Assembly: GCA_040510195.1 (NCBI GenBank)
Contig: JBEVJK010000123.1
Location: 62,001 to 126,000, forward strand
Source of the DNA: JBEVJK01 sp040510195
GTDB lineage: Bacteria > Pseudomonadota > Alphaproteobacteria > Rhizobiales > Rhizobiaceae
DNA length: 64,000 bases
Reading direction: 5' to 3'
Shown here: positions 37,427-45,574 of the stretch, piece by piece
Position numbering within the stretch: position 1 is the first letter of the stretch
Layout of the letters: each line of letters begins with the position of its first letter
Notes under the pieces: model-generated
What the model saw: only the letters and a program-made list of their open reading frames with translations
What the model was told of the DNA's origin: nothing
Databases searched by the model: none
Program-made: the position numbers and the translations under genes

Positions 37427-38632
37427 ATGAACAAGGCTCTCGACGGCGTCACCATCCTGGATTTCAGCCATCTGCTGCAGGGGCCGTTCGCCACTCAGCT
37501 TTTGGGCGACATGGGAGCCAACGTGATCAAGGTCGAGCGGGCGGGCGCTGGCGACCTGTTCCGCTCCATGACCTTCTTTGCCAAATGGGTGGGCGGCTCG
37601 GAGAGCCCGAACTTCCTGGCCTGGAACCGCAACAAGCGGTCGATCGCCCTCAACCTCAAGAGCCGCAAGGTGCACGGGGTGGTCATGGAGATGGCCAGGA
37701 AGGCCGATGTGGTGGTGCAGAACTTCCGGCCGGGCGTGCTTGCCAAGCTCGGCTACGGCTACGAGGATTTCCGTGCCGTAAACCCGCGGATCATCTACTG
37801 CTCCGGCTCCGGCTACGGCGAGGAAGGGCCCTATGTCGACCGGCCGGGACAGGACATGCTTATCCAGGGCCTGGCCGGGTTGATCTCCAACACCGGGCGC
37901 GGCGACCAGGCGCCGGTGCCTGCCGGCGCCGGGCTCGCCGACCAGATCGGCGCCATGAACATGGTCTATGGCATCCTCGCCGCGCTCTACTGGCGGGAGA
38001 AGACCGGCAAGGGCCAAAAGATCGAGGTCAACCTCCTGGCCGGCATGCTGGCGCATCTCAACCAGGAATATGTCGCGGTGCTCAACCTCGGCGAGGATTT
38101 CGTCCGCCCCAGTTCGGGCATCGGCCACCCGGGCATGCAGGCGCCGTTCGGCATCTACGAGACCAGCGACGGCGGCTACGTGTCGATCGCCATGAGCCCC
38201 TTCAAGACGCTCTACGAGGTGCTGGAGGCGCCCCAGCTCGCCGTCTATGACGACCTGAAGACGCTGTTCGACAAGCGCGACGAGGTGTTCGAGAAGGTCA
38301 ACGCAGAGACCCGGCGGTTTACGACCGAGGCGCTGTTGTCGCGCCTGCTTGCGGCCGACATCTGGTGCGCCGAGGTCAAGGACATCCGCCGCGCCGCCGA
38401 GGATCCCCAGGTCAGGCACATGGGCATGATCACCCACTACGACCACCCGCGCGGCGGCCGGGTGCGGGTGGTGGCCCCGGCAGTGAAGATGAGCGAGACG
38501 CCGGCCAGCATCGACCGGCCGGCGCCGCTGGTCGGCGAGCACGGCCGCGAGATCCTCGCCGAATTCGGCATACCGAAGGCCGAGATCGCGGCCCTGGAGG
38601 CGGCGGGCGACATGACGGTCGAGAAGGCCTGA
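37427..38632 (+). CDS. Family III CoA transferase (CaiB/BaiF/formyl-CoA transferase family)
   Basis: A 401-residue enzyme that moves CoA between carboxylic acids. The N-terminal Rossmann part has LDFSHLLQGPFATQLLGDMGA and VIKVERAGAGD, WNRNKRSIALNLKSRKV and VVQNFRPGVLAKLGYGYEDF; the catalytic Asp is Asp143 in PGQDMLIQGLAG. All are complete. The acid it activates is unknown; in this operon it would put an oxidised sugar acid or its cleavage product on CoA (inference). It follows the SDR gene by 38 bases and precedes the enoyl-CoA hydratase by 4. Confidence 0.92.
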   Translation: MNKALDGVTILDFSHLLQGPFATQLLGDMGANVIKVERAGAGDLFRSMTFFAKWVGGSESPNFLAWNRNKRSIALNLKSRKVHGVVMEMARKADVVVQNFRPGVLAKLGYGYEDFRAVNPRIIYCSGSGYGEEGPYVDRPGQDMLIQGLAGLISNTGRGDQAPVPAGAGLADQIGAMNMVYGILAALYWREKTGKGQKIEVNLLAGMLAHLNQEYVAVLNLGEDFVRPSSGIGHPGMQAPFGIYETSDGGYVSIAMSPFKTLYEVLEAPQLAVYDDLKTLFDKRDEVFEKVNAETRRFTTEALLSRLLAADIWCAEVKDIRRAAEDPQVRHMGMITHYDHPRGGRVRVVAPAVKMSETPASIDRPAPLVGEHGREILAEFGIPKAEIAALEAAGDMTVEKA

Positions 38633-38636
38633 ACCC

Positions 38637-39422
38637 ATGGCTGCGCACCGCACTCTCACCGTCGAGACGCGGGGCCGCGTGGCGCTGGTCACCTTCCGCC
38701 GCGCCGACCAGCTCAATGCGATGAACAAGGTCATGCAGGCCGAGATCACCGCCGCCTTCCTGGCGCTCTGCGACGAGCCGGCGGTCGGCGCCATCGTCGT
38801 CACCGGCGAGGGCCGCGGCTTCATGGCCGGCGCCGACATCAAGGAATATGCCGCGCAGACGCCGGCCGAGTTCGACGCCTTCCAGGCGGCCGGCACGGCG
38901 ATGTATGCGGCGATCGAGGACAACCGCAAGCCGGTGATCGCCGCCGTCAACGGCTATGCGCTGGGCGGTGGAATGGAGCTGGTGCTCTGCGCCGACCTGG
39001 TGATCGCCTCAGAATACGCCAAGCTCGGCCTGCCGGAGATCAAGCTCGGCCTGATCCCGGGCGGCGGCGGCACGCAGCGCAGCGTCGCCAGGCTCGGCCG
39101 CAACCGGGCCGCCATGCTGCTCATGACGGGCGCCATCGTCCCGGCAGTGGAGCTGGTCGCCGCCGGGCTGGTCAACGAGGTCGTAGAGGCCGACCGGCTG
39201 CTGCCGCGCGCGCTGGAGCTTGGCGAGGCGATCGCCGCCGAGCCGGCGGCGGCGGTGGAGGGGCTGAAGCGGCTGTTGGCCACGGCTGCCGGCCCGGGCG
39301 ACCTGGCGAGCGGGCTTGCCCTCGAGCGCGAGATTCTCGGCGGCCTCTACCGCAGCGAGACGGGACAGGCCCGCATCAAGGCCTTCGCCGAGAAGAGCCG
39401 GGCGCGAGGCGACCGCAAATGA
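38637..39422 (+). CDS. Enoyl-CoA hydratase/isomerase family protein
   Basis: A 261-residue crotonase. It has the oxyanion-hole motif GFMAGADIKEYA, a second one GYALGGGMELVL and both hydratase glutamates, Glu114 in GGGMELVL and Glu134 in LPEIKLGLIPGGGGTQR. This favours true hydratase activity on a 2-enoyl-CoA. Its neighbours are two CoA-transferase-type genes, so it probably hydrates or dehydrates an acyl-CoA made in this operon. It overlaps the next gene by 4 bases (ATGA). Confidence 0.92.
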   Translation: MAAHRTLTVETRGRVALVTFRRADQLNAMNKVMQAEITAAFLALCDEPAVGAIVVTGEGRGFMAGADIKEYAAQTPAEFDAFQAAGTAMYAAIEDNRKPVIAAVNGYALGGGMELVLCADLVIASEYAKLGLPEIKLGLIPGGGGTQRSVARLGRNRAAMLLMTGAIVPAVELVAAGLVNEVVEADRLLPRALELGEAIAAEPAAAVEGLKRLLATAAGPGDLASGLALEREILGGLYRSETGQARIKAFAEKSRARGDRK

Positions 39423-40429
39423 GCGCCGCCGTCCGCGGCCTGGGCTGGGCGCATGGCGTCCTCGCCGTGCAGCGGCTGGGCGCCATGATGGCGCCGCTGA
39501 CCTTCGTGCTCGGCGACGGGCGCCAGGTCTCGCCGCTGCACGTCGCTCCCTGGGCCGACGCACCGGAGGCTGCAGGCCTGCCCGGCATCCTTGCCAGGCT
39601 GCGCGGCGAGTGGCCCTGCGTTCCCTTCGGCTATTCCGTGCCGGCCGAGGGCTGGCCGGCCGACTGGGCTGAGACGATGGGGCCGCCGGAAGCCGATGAG
39701 GAGGTGCACGGCCACGCCTCCAACCACGAATGGGCGTTCCTGCCCGACGACGGGGCCTCGCTCCGGCTGGCCCTCGACTATCCGGCTGCGAGCCCGGTCG
39801 CCCGGGTCGAGCGCACGGTCACCCCCGATCCCGATGCCCCTGCCGTCGAGCTTAGCTTCTCCATCGCGGTGCGGCGCCCCTGCCGCCTGCCGATCGGCCT
39901 TCACCCGGTGTTCCGGCTGCCTTCCGAGCCGGGTGCGGCCCGCCTGGAGGTCGATGCCGGCACCCATGGCCGCACCTATCCGGGCACCGTGGAGCCTGGC
40001 GCGGCGCTGTTTTCGCCCGATCGCCGCTTCGCCTCCCTCACCGAGGTGCCGGCCCGCGCCGGCGGCAGCGTGGATGCCGGCGCCGTGCCGTTCGCCGCCG
40101 CCGTCGAGGAGCTGCTGCAGCTCGAAGGGACGGGCGGCCGGGCCTCGCTCGCCAATCATGCGGAAGGCTATCGGGCGACGCTGACCTGGCAGGCCGAGCA
40201 CTTCCCGAGCCTGCTTCTCTGGTACTCGAACCGCGGCCGCCAGGCGCCGCCTTGGAGCGGCCGCCATTTGGCGCTCGGCATCGAGCCGGTCTGCTCGCCC
40301 TTCGGCCTCGGCCCGGAAACGGCGCGCGCCGACAACCCGCTCGCCCGCTCCGGCGTGGCGACGGCGCTCGATTTTGCGCCCGATCGGCCGTTCACCACCC
40401 GTTACCGCATCGAAGCGGAGCCGCTGTAG
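39419..40429 (+). CDS. Aldose-1-epimerase-like (galactose mutarotase fold) protein
   Basis: A 336-residue protein with the beta-sandwich pattern of mutarotases: HGHASNHEWAFL (His pair), ALDYPAASPVARVERTVTP, ADRRPCRLPIGLHPVFRLP in the form RRPCRLPIGLHPVFRLP, and near the end ALGIEPVCSPFGL with the general-base Glu. The family interconverts sugar anomers or binds sugars; this copy is somewhat divergent from the standard GalM. It is translationally coupled to the hydratase and is 4 bases from the next gene, so it belongs to the same pathway, which shows that a sugar is still involved at this step. Confidence 0.72.
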   Translation: MSAAVRGLGWAHGVLAVQRLGAMMAPLTFVLGDGRQVSPLHVAPWADAPEAAGLPGILARLRGEWPCVPFGYSVPAEGWPADWAETMGPPEADEEVHGHASNHEWAFLPDDGASLRLALDYPAASPVARVERTVTPDPDAPAVELSFSIAVRRPCRLPIGLHPVFRLPSEPGAARLEVDAGTHGRTYPGTVEPGAALFSPDRRFASLTEVPARAGGSVDAGAVPFAAAVEELLQLEGTGGRASLANHAEGYRATLTWQAEHFPSLLLWYSNRGRQAPPWSGRHLALGIEPVCSPFGLGPETARADNPLARSGVATALDFAPDRPFTTRYRIEAEPL

Positions 40430-40433
40430 GCCG

Positions 40434-42230
40434 ATGCCGCCCTCCCTCGTCAAGCCGAACCGGCCTGTCTTCACCGATCTTCCCGGGCTCGCGGCCATGG
40501 CGGAGGACGGCGACCGCTTCGGCGTCGGCGGTCATCATTTCGCGCGGCTGCCGATCGCGCTGTTGAGGGCGATTGCCGAGCGCGGCACGCGCCGGCTCTC
40601 CTACGTCTCGTGGGCGGGCGGGCTGCCGCTCGAGCTCCTGCTCGAGGCGGGCGCCGTGGCCGAGATCGACATCTGCTTCTCCAGCCTGGACATTTTCGGC
40701 CTGCCGCCGCGCTTTCGCGCCGCCGCGGAGGCCGCTTCAGTGCCGGTCCGCGACTGGACGGCGCTGGCGATGATCCAGGCGCTGCGCGCTGCCCAGGCCA
40801 ATTTGCCGTCGCTGCCCTTCCAGCTGCCCGCCGGCTCGGACATGATGGCGCGCATCCCCGCCGCAAAAGAGGCCGCCGACCCGCTCGACGGCGGCGCGGT
40901 CGGGGTCGTCCCGGCGCTGCGGCTCGACACGGTGGTGCTGCATGCGCAACGGGCGGACGAGACCGGAAACGTCCAGATCCTCGGTCCGCGCGCGCTCGAC
41001 CTCGCCATGGTCGGCGCGGCGCGCAAGGTCCTCGTCACCGTCGAGGAGACAGTACCGGCCGGTACGCTCGCTTTGACCGGACGGCAGACCGTTGTCCTGC
41101 GCAACCAGGTGACGGCGATCGCTGTCGCGGCGGGCGGCGCCTGGCCTGCCTCGTGCCTTCCCTTCTACGTCACCGACTATGCGGCACTCGCCGATGCCTT
41201 CGCCCATCCGGACGGGCGCCTCGCCGAGGCGCTGGCCGTACCGAACGGTACGGTACCCTTCTTCGTTCGCCGTGCGGCGCAAATCGGCGCAGCCGCGCTC
41301 GTCAAGCGTTCCGAGGTCCGCCGCGACGACCGCCCGGCCTCGATCGACGAGATCATGGCTGCTCGCATCGCCGCCGAGCTCGGCAACGACGCCTTTGCCA
41401 GCGCCGGCGCGGTGTCGCCGCTGGCCAATGTGGCGTACCGCCTGGCCAAGGCGACCCACGCGCCGGATATGGTGCTCGCCACCATGAGCTGCGGCCATCT
41501 CGACGTGGCGCCGAGCCCGCTGATCCTGTCGCTGATCGAGACGCTGGACGGCGAGACGGCGGCCGCCCATGCAGGCGGCGACGACACCTATTCGACCTTC
41601 TATCAGGCCGGCGCGGTCACCCATGAGATCGTCGCCGCCGCCCAGGTCGACCGCCGCGGCCGCGTCAACACGATCGCGCTGAGGAAGCGCGACGGCACGA
41701 CGATCCGGCTGCCGGGGCAGGGCGGCATGGCCGACGTCGCCAACATGCACCGCGACTATGTGCTCTATTTGACCCGCCATTCACTCCAGTCGGTGGTCGA
41801 GGCGGTGGAAACGGCGAGCTCGGCGCGCGGCCTGCTGACGAAGGCCGAGCGCAGCGCCGCCGGCTACCGGACCGGCCGCGCTCTGGTGTTCACCGACCTT
41901 TGCGTCTTCCGGCTCGACCAGGCGACGCGGCAGCTCGTGGTGACGGAGACCATGCCCGGCGTGTCGGAAGATGCGATCCGTGCAAAGACCGGATTTGCCG
42001 TCGCCTTCGACGCCGACTGCCGCCCCGTCGCGCTGCCCGACCCGGAAGCGCTTGACCTTCTCCGACGCCGCATCGATCCGCTCGGGCTCAGGCGGCTGGA
42101 ATTCGTCGGCGCCCGCGAACGCGGGGCGCTGATCGCCGAGATCCTGGCGGCCGACCGCGCTTTGGTCGAGCGGCTGGCGGCCCTTGCCGATGAGCCCGAT
42201 CCCAACGCCCGAGCCGAGGCCCTGCCATGA
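40434..42230 (+). CDS. Fused alpha+beta family I CoA-transferase-like protein
   Basis: 598 residues that join the two subunits of a class I CoA transferase (GctA/GctB type). The alpha half (about 1-300) has GVGGHHFARLPIALLRAI, YVSWAGGLPLELL, VVLHAQRADETGNVQILG and KVLVTVEETVPAGTLAL; the beta half (about 305-598) starts SIDEIMAARIAAEL, and has LAKATHAPDMVLATMSCG. The catalytic Glu of true transferases normally lies in an E-S/N-G motif at this place; here SCG is found, so CoA transfer by the classic mechanism is doubtful. IpdAB, a hydrolase that cleaves C-C bonds of ring acyl-CoAs, is a CoA-transferase relative that also lacks it. The exact reaction is unknown. Confidence 0.78.
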   Translation: MPPSLVKPNRPVFTDLPGLAAMAEDGDRFGVGGHHFARLPIALLRAIAERGTRRLSYVSWAGGLPLELLLEAGAVAEIDICFSSLDIFGLPPRFRAAAEAASVPVRDWTALAMIQALRAAQANLPSLPFQLPAGSDMMARIPAAKEAADPLDGGAVGVVPALRLDTVVLHAQRADETGNVQILGPRALDLAMVGAARKVLVTVEETVPAGTLALTGRQTVVLRNQVTAIAVAAGGAWPASCLPFYVTDYAALADAFAHPDGRLAEALAVPNGTVPFFVRRAAQIGAAALVKRSEVRRDDRPASIDEIMAARIAAELGNDAFASAGAVSPLANVAYRLAKATHAPDMVLATMSCGHLDVAPSPLILSLIETLDGETAAAHAGGDDTYSTFYQAGAVTHEIVAAAQVDRRGRVNTIALRKRDGTTIRLPGQGGMADVANMHRDYVLYLTRHSLQSVVEAVETASSARGLLTKAERSAAGYRTGRALVFTDLCVFRLDQATRQLVVTETMPGVSEDAIRAKTGFAVAFDADCRPVALPDPEALDLLRRRIDPLGLRRLEFVGARERGALIAEILAADRALVERLAALADEPDPNARAEALP

Positions 42231-43057
42231 CCCCGCTGCTGCCGATCTCCGCCGCCCGCGTCTTTTTCGACGGCATCTTCAGCGACCCCAGGGTGGCGCA
42301 TCCCGAAGGCGTCGCCGTGCATGCCGACGGCTCGATCTGGTGCGGCACCGAGACCGGCGACCTCCTGCGGCTCGCCGCCGACGGCAGCCGGGCCGAGCGC
42401 ATGGGCGGCACGGGCGGCTTCCTGCTCGGCATCGCCTTCGATGGCGCCGGCAACGTCTTCTGCTGCGATCTCAAGCATGCCGCCGTCTTCCGCTGGGACG
42501 TTTCGAGCGGCGAGATGCGCCGCTTCGCCTCGGCGGGAATCCGCGTGCCCAATTACCTGGTGGTGGATGAGGCGCGTGGCCATCTCTACGTGTCGGACAG
42601 CCGGAGCCAGGCGTCCGGCGCCTCGATCTTCCGCTTCGATCTGACGACCGGCGAAGGCGGCCCCTGGTGCCGCGCCGAGATGGATTTCGCCAACGGCATG
42701 GCGATGGCGCCCGACCGCAGCGGCTTGGCCGTGGTGGAAAGCGACGCGCCGCAGGTGAGCTTCGTGCCCATCGCAGGCGACGGCTCCGCCGGCGCCAAGC
42801 GGCTGGTGGTGGCGGACGTCCAGAACGTGCCCGACGGCCTCGCCTATATGCCCGACGGCTCGCTGCTCATTTCCTGCTACGAGCCTTCGCGCATCTATCG
42901 CTTTCGCGAGGACCGCGGCCTGGAACTGCTGATCGAGGACCGTGCGGCGACGACGATCGCCCACCCCACCAACGTCGCGCTCAAGGGCGACCGGCTCTAC
43001 ACTGCCAATCTCGGCCGCTGGCACATCACCGAAATCGACCTTGGCGGCCTCAGGTGA
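42227..43057 (+). CDS. SMP-30/gluconolactonase-type lactonase
   Basis: A 276-residue six-bladed beta-propeller of the SMP-30/gluconolactonase/LRE family. The metal-binding residues fit: Glu in HPEGVAVHADGSIWCGTETG, Asn in FANGMAMAPD, and Asp in VPDGLAYMPDGSLL. Further blades: LGIAFDGAGNVFCCDL, NYLVVDEARGHLYVSDS. It should open an aldonolactone to the sugar acid. Start ATG 42227 overlaps the previous stop (ATGA). It is the last gene of the operon, which makes the sugar-acid theme firm. A weak hairpin (AGCTGG-N4-CCAGCT, 43078-43093) follows. Confidence 0.86.
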   Translation: MTPLLPISAARVFFDGIFSDPRVAHPEGVAVHADGSIWCGTETGDLLRLAADGSRAERMGGTGGFLLGIAFDGAGNVFCCDLKHAAVFRWDVSSGEMRRFASAGIRVPNYLVVDEARGHLYVSDSRSQASGASIFRFDLTTGEGGPWCRAEMDFANGMAMAPDRSGLAVVESDAPQVSFVPIAGDGSAGAKRLVVADVQNVPDGLAYMPDGSLLISCYEPSRIYRFREDRGLELLIEDRAATTIAHPTNVALKGDRLYTANLGRWHITEIDLGGLR

Positions 43058-43270
43058 CGAGTCCGCCCATCAACAGCAGCTGGTGCGCCAGCTTGGTGAT
43101 CGATGCCGCGAGCGCCAGGTCGCAGCCGACGAGAAGAAAGGAACGCATGGTCGAACCCACCCCGGGCGGATGATCTGTCTTTGTCGGATCCCTCAATGGG
43201 CGATGCCCTTAGGGCAGGGGGCATGGCTTGGCAACCCCGGAACGCCCAAAACCCGCGTTCGATGGGACCG

Positions 43271-43555
43271 TCAATCGTCGTTCGAGGCGTTGAGCTCCTC
43301 CGGCCGGAGCCCTTCGACGCTGCGGTTCTTGCGCAGCCGCACGCCCACCCCTTCCCCGTCCTCCTCTACGAAGATGACGCCGCCTGCCTCCAGCGCACGC
43401 CGCAGCGCATCCTCGGTCGCCGGGCGTGGACCGCGGGCCCCGCGCTCGAAATGCAGGACGGTGCGGACCGCGATGCCCGCCTGCCGGGCGAGCTGGTCGC
43501 GGGACCAGTCGATCAAGCCCCGGCCGGCCCGGCATTGCGCAGACGTCAGCGTCAC
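43271..43555 (-). CDS. XRE-type helix-turn-helix small protein
   Basis: A 94-residue protein with an XRE helix-turn-helix (about residues 4-60): LTSAQCRAGRGLIDWSRDQLARQAGIA and VRTVLHFERGAR. The end (EGVGVRLRKN) is the usual beta hairpin of this small family found in rhizobia. It may be an orphan regulator. GTG 43555 is preferred to ATG 43594 since GGAG lies 8 bases before the former and nothing before the latter. The 213 bases between the lactonase stop and this gene hold only the weak hairpin and no other gene. Confidence 0.72.
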   Translation of the reverse strand: MTLTSAQCRAGRGLIDWSRDQLARQAGIAVRTVLHFERGARGPRPATEDALRRALEAGGVIFVEEDGEGVGVRLRKNRSVEGLRPEELNASNDD

Positions 43556-43677
43556 TTCGGTCGCTCCATGATGCGGGCCGTTCCCGTGCGCCATATTTCT
43601 ATGGAAAGAGGGGGGCCGTAAAGGCCTGCCGGCGGGCGACTGCTGGGACGGTCGGGGTCGACGTCAAGCAGGCCGGC

Positions 43678-43968
43678 TCACGACGTAAGAAAGGAGGAGA
43701 CCAGCGCCTCCCACTCCTCATCCAGCGGCAGTTCGGAGGGCTTGGCGCCGGCCCGGCGATACCAATAGGCCGCGTTGGATGGATCGCCCTCCTTGCGGTG
43801 CAGATAGGCGTGCACGTGCATCCCGGCTGCGTCTTCCCGCTCCTGGGCGCGTTCATGGGCCTTGTCCCAGTTGCCCTTTGCATCCCACCAGAGGGCCTCC
43901 AGGGCGAGGCTGATGCCGGCTGGCGGTTGCGACCCCGCGAGGGTCTCCTTGAAGGCTTGCAGGTCCAT
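43678..43968 (-). CDS. Hypothetical protein, 96 residues
   Basis: A small acidic-to-neutral protein reading MDLQAFKETLAGSQPPAGIS at the start, then LALEALWWDAKGNWDKAHERAQ and YLHRKEGDPSNAAYWYRRAG. The paired helices (DKAHERAQ and NAAYWYRRAG) give it a TPR-like look. Conserved proteins of this pattern occur in rhizobia with no known role. The ATG at 43968 fits the start of the conserved part; a longer frame upstream (to 44421) has the composition of a chance reading frame. It is divergent from the small lipoprotein gene at 44294. Confidence 0.68.
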   Translation of the reverse strand: MDLQAFKETLAGSQPPAGISLALEALWWDAKGNWDKAHERAQEREDAAGMHVHAYLHRKEGDPSNAAYWYRRAGAKPSELPLDEEWEALVSSFLTS

Positions 43969-44293
43969 GGCTTTCAACGGTCTCGGCCGGGCGGTCGCTC
44001 GAACCGGCGATCGCCGCAGACGTCGACGATATCGCGGGTCGCCGTGCTTGGCCACCGCCGGATGGAACCAGCGGCCGTCCGAAGGGTTGAAATTCTGGTC
44101 GGCCGCTTCCCTCAAGCTTTGGTCGGCCGGGAGCCCGTCGGCCCCTCTCACACCCCAACGTGATCGGCAAGCCGGCGGGCTCACCCTGATCCGCCTGGAC
44201 GCCGCGGGTTGAAAAAGCCGCGTCGGTGCATCCCGTTGCGCGCGAAAATATGGTCTACTCGGCGTCGCGATGTGGAAAGAGAGGGTACACGAC

Positions 44294-44455
44294 ATGCGCA
44301 TTCTGACTTTCGCCTGCCTGGCCGCCCTGTCCCTGGCGGCCGCCTGCCAGTCCAACCAGCCGCCTCCCACCCGGGCCACCATGGAGAAGACCATCAACGC
44401 CCCGTTGGGGACCGGCAACAACCCGGTTTGCGACGCGAGCCAGAATGTCTGCTAG
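44294..44455 (+). CDS. Small lipoprotein (53 residues)
   Basis: A short exported protein: signal peptide MRILTFACLAALSLAAAC with lipobox SLAAAC (lipidated Cys18), then a Pro-rich stretch and a tail with two Cys (VCDASQNVC) that may form a disulfide. There is no recognisable family beyond that. ATG 44294 gives the proper signal peptide; a longer in-frame start at 44270 would spoil it. Confidence 0.65.
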   Translation: MRILTFACLAALSLAAACQSNQPPPTRATMEKTINAPLGTGNNPVCDASQNVC

Positions 44456-44488
44456 ATGACCCGCGGGGCTGCCGGCAGCCTCGATGGT

Positions 44489-45391
44489 TCACTTTCGCTT
44501 GGGCCTGCCTGGCTTTTCCGACCGCAGGGCGTCGCGCGCCTCGTCCAGGGCCGTCATCGCCGCCGGGTCCAGGGTCGGAAATTGAGGGTCGAGCTCTTCC
44601 AACTTCTGGATGACGGCGCTGGCGATCACCAGGCGGGAGAACCACTTCCTGTCGGCCGGCACGACGTGCCAGGGGGCGTTGTCGGTCGCCGTGTGGCGGA
44701 TCATGTCCTCATAAGCATGCATGTAGTCGTCCCAGCGTGCCCGTTCGGCGATGTCGCCGGCATTGAACTTCCAGCGCTTGTCGGGCTCCTCGATGCGATC
44801 GAGGAAGCGCTTCTTCTGCTCGTCCTTGGAGACGTGGAGGAAGAACTTCAGGATCACCGTGCCGCTCCGGGTGAGATGCCGCTCGAAGGCGCGGATGTCC
44901 TCGAAACGCTGGTTCCAGATGTGGTCCGAAACCAATGAAGCGGGCAGCATTTGTTTCGCCAGCAGGTCGGGGTGGACCCGCACCACCAGCACCTCCTCGT
45001 AATAGGAGCGGTTGAAGATGCCGATATGCCCGCGCTCCGGCAGCGGCAGCGCAGTGCGCCACAGGAAGTCGTGCCGGAGCTCGGTCGTGCTCGGCGCCTT
45101 GAACGGGTAGACGGTGCAGCCCTGCGGGTTGACGCCCGACATCACGTGCTCGATGGCGCTGTCCTTGCCAGCGGCATCCATCGCCTGCAGCACGATGAGC
45201 AGCGCCCATTTCCCCTCGGCATAGAGCCGCTCCTGCAGCTCTCTCAGGCGCTCTATGCCGGTTGCCAAAAGGCCCTTTGCCTTGTCCTTGTCGAGGTCCA
45301 GGCCGAGCGTCGCGCCCGGGTCGACGTCCGACATCCTGAACGTGTCGCCGTTTTCGATCCTGAACGGTTTGACGAGATCGAACCGCTTCAT
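44489..45391 (-). CDS. ppk2: Polyphosphate kinase 2
   Basis: PPK2 transfers phosphate between polyphosphate and nucleotides (ADP/GDP or NDP). The 300 residues match class I PPK2. Seen: Walker A in LQAMDAAGKDSAIEHV, MSGVNPQGCTVYPFKAPSTTE (given for its core GVNPQGC), HDFLWRTALPLPERGHIGIFNRSYYEEVL with the Walker B-like IFNRSYYEEVL, and the lid region KKRFLDRIEEPDKRWKF. Start ATG 45391. It is divergent from the sulfatase gene with 183 bases between them. The long open frame that continues upstream of ATG 45391 is antisense to the sulfatase and is not coding. Confidence 0.94.
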   Translation of the reverse strand: MKRFDLVKPFRIENGDTFRMSDVDPGATLGLDLDKDKAKGLLATGIERLRELQERLYAEGKWALLIVLQAMDAAGKDSAIEHVMSGVNPQGCTVYPFKAPSTTELRHDFLWRTALPLPERGHIGIFNRSYYEEVLVVRVHPDLLAKQMLPASLVSDHIWNQRFEDIRAFERHLTRSGTVILKFFLHVSKDEQKKRFLDRIEEPDKRWKFNAGDIAERARWDDYMHAYEDMIRHTATDNAPWHVVPADRKWFSRLVIASAVIQKLEELDPQFPTLDPAAMTALDEARDALRSEKPGRPKRK

Positions 45392-45574
45392 GTCTTGGCC
45401 TTTCGACAAACGGGGAGGGGTCGCCATTGTGCGGGACGAACCCGGTCTTTCCAAGCCCTCGACGCCGTCGAGAAAATCGCTTCCCTCTTCCCCCAGTTGA
45501 CTAGGCTGGCCATGGGGCTTGAAGCTTTGATCACTCTGGGCGAGTTTAGGCTTGGACGGCAAGGGAGAAGCGCA

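Noticed and set aside
41050..41265. Repeated GTACCG/CGGTAC strings as an operator array
   Set aside because: They fall inside the coding frame of a well-supported gene and match ordinary codons, with no regular spacing.
40434..42230. Direct annotation as acetate or propionate CoA transferase
   Set aside because: The catalytic Glu motif is not found, so a specific transferase name would be unsafe.
43969..44421. 5' extension of the 96-residue gene on the minus strand
   Set aside because: The extension has Arg/Pro-rich chance composition and overlaps the divergent lipoprotein gene; the conserved-looking part starts at ATG 43968.
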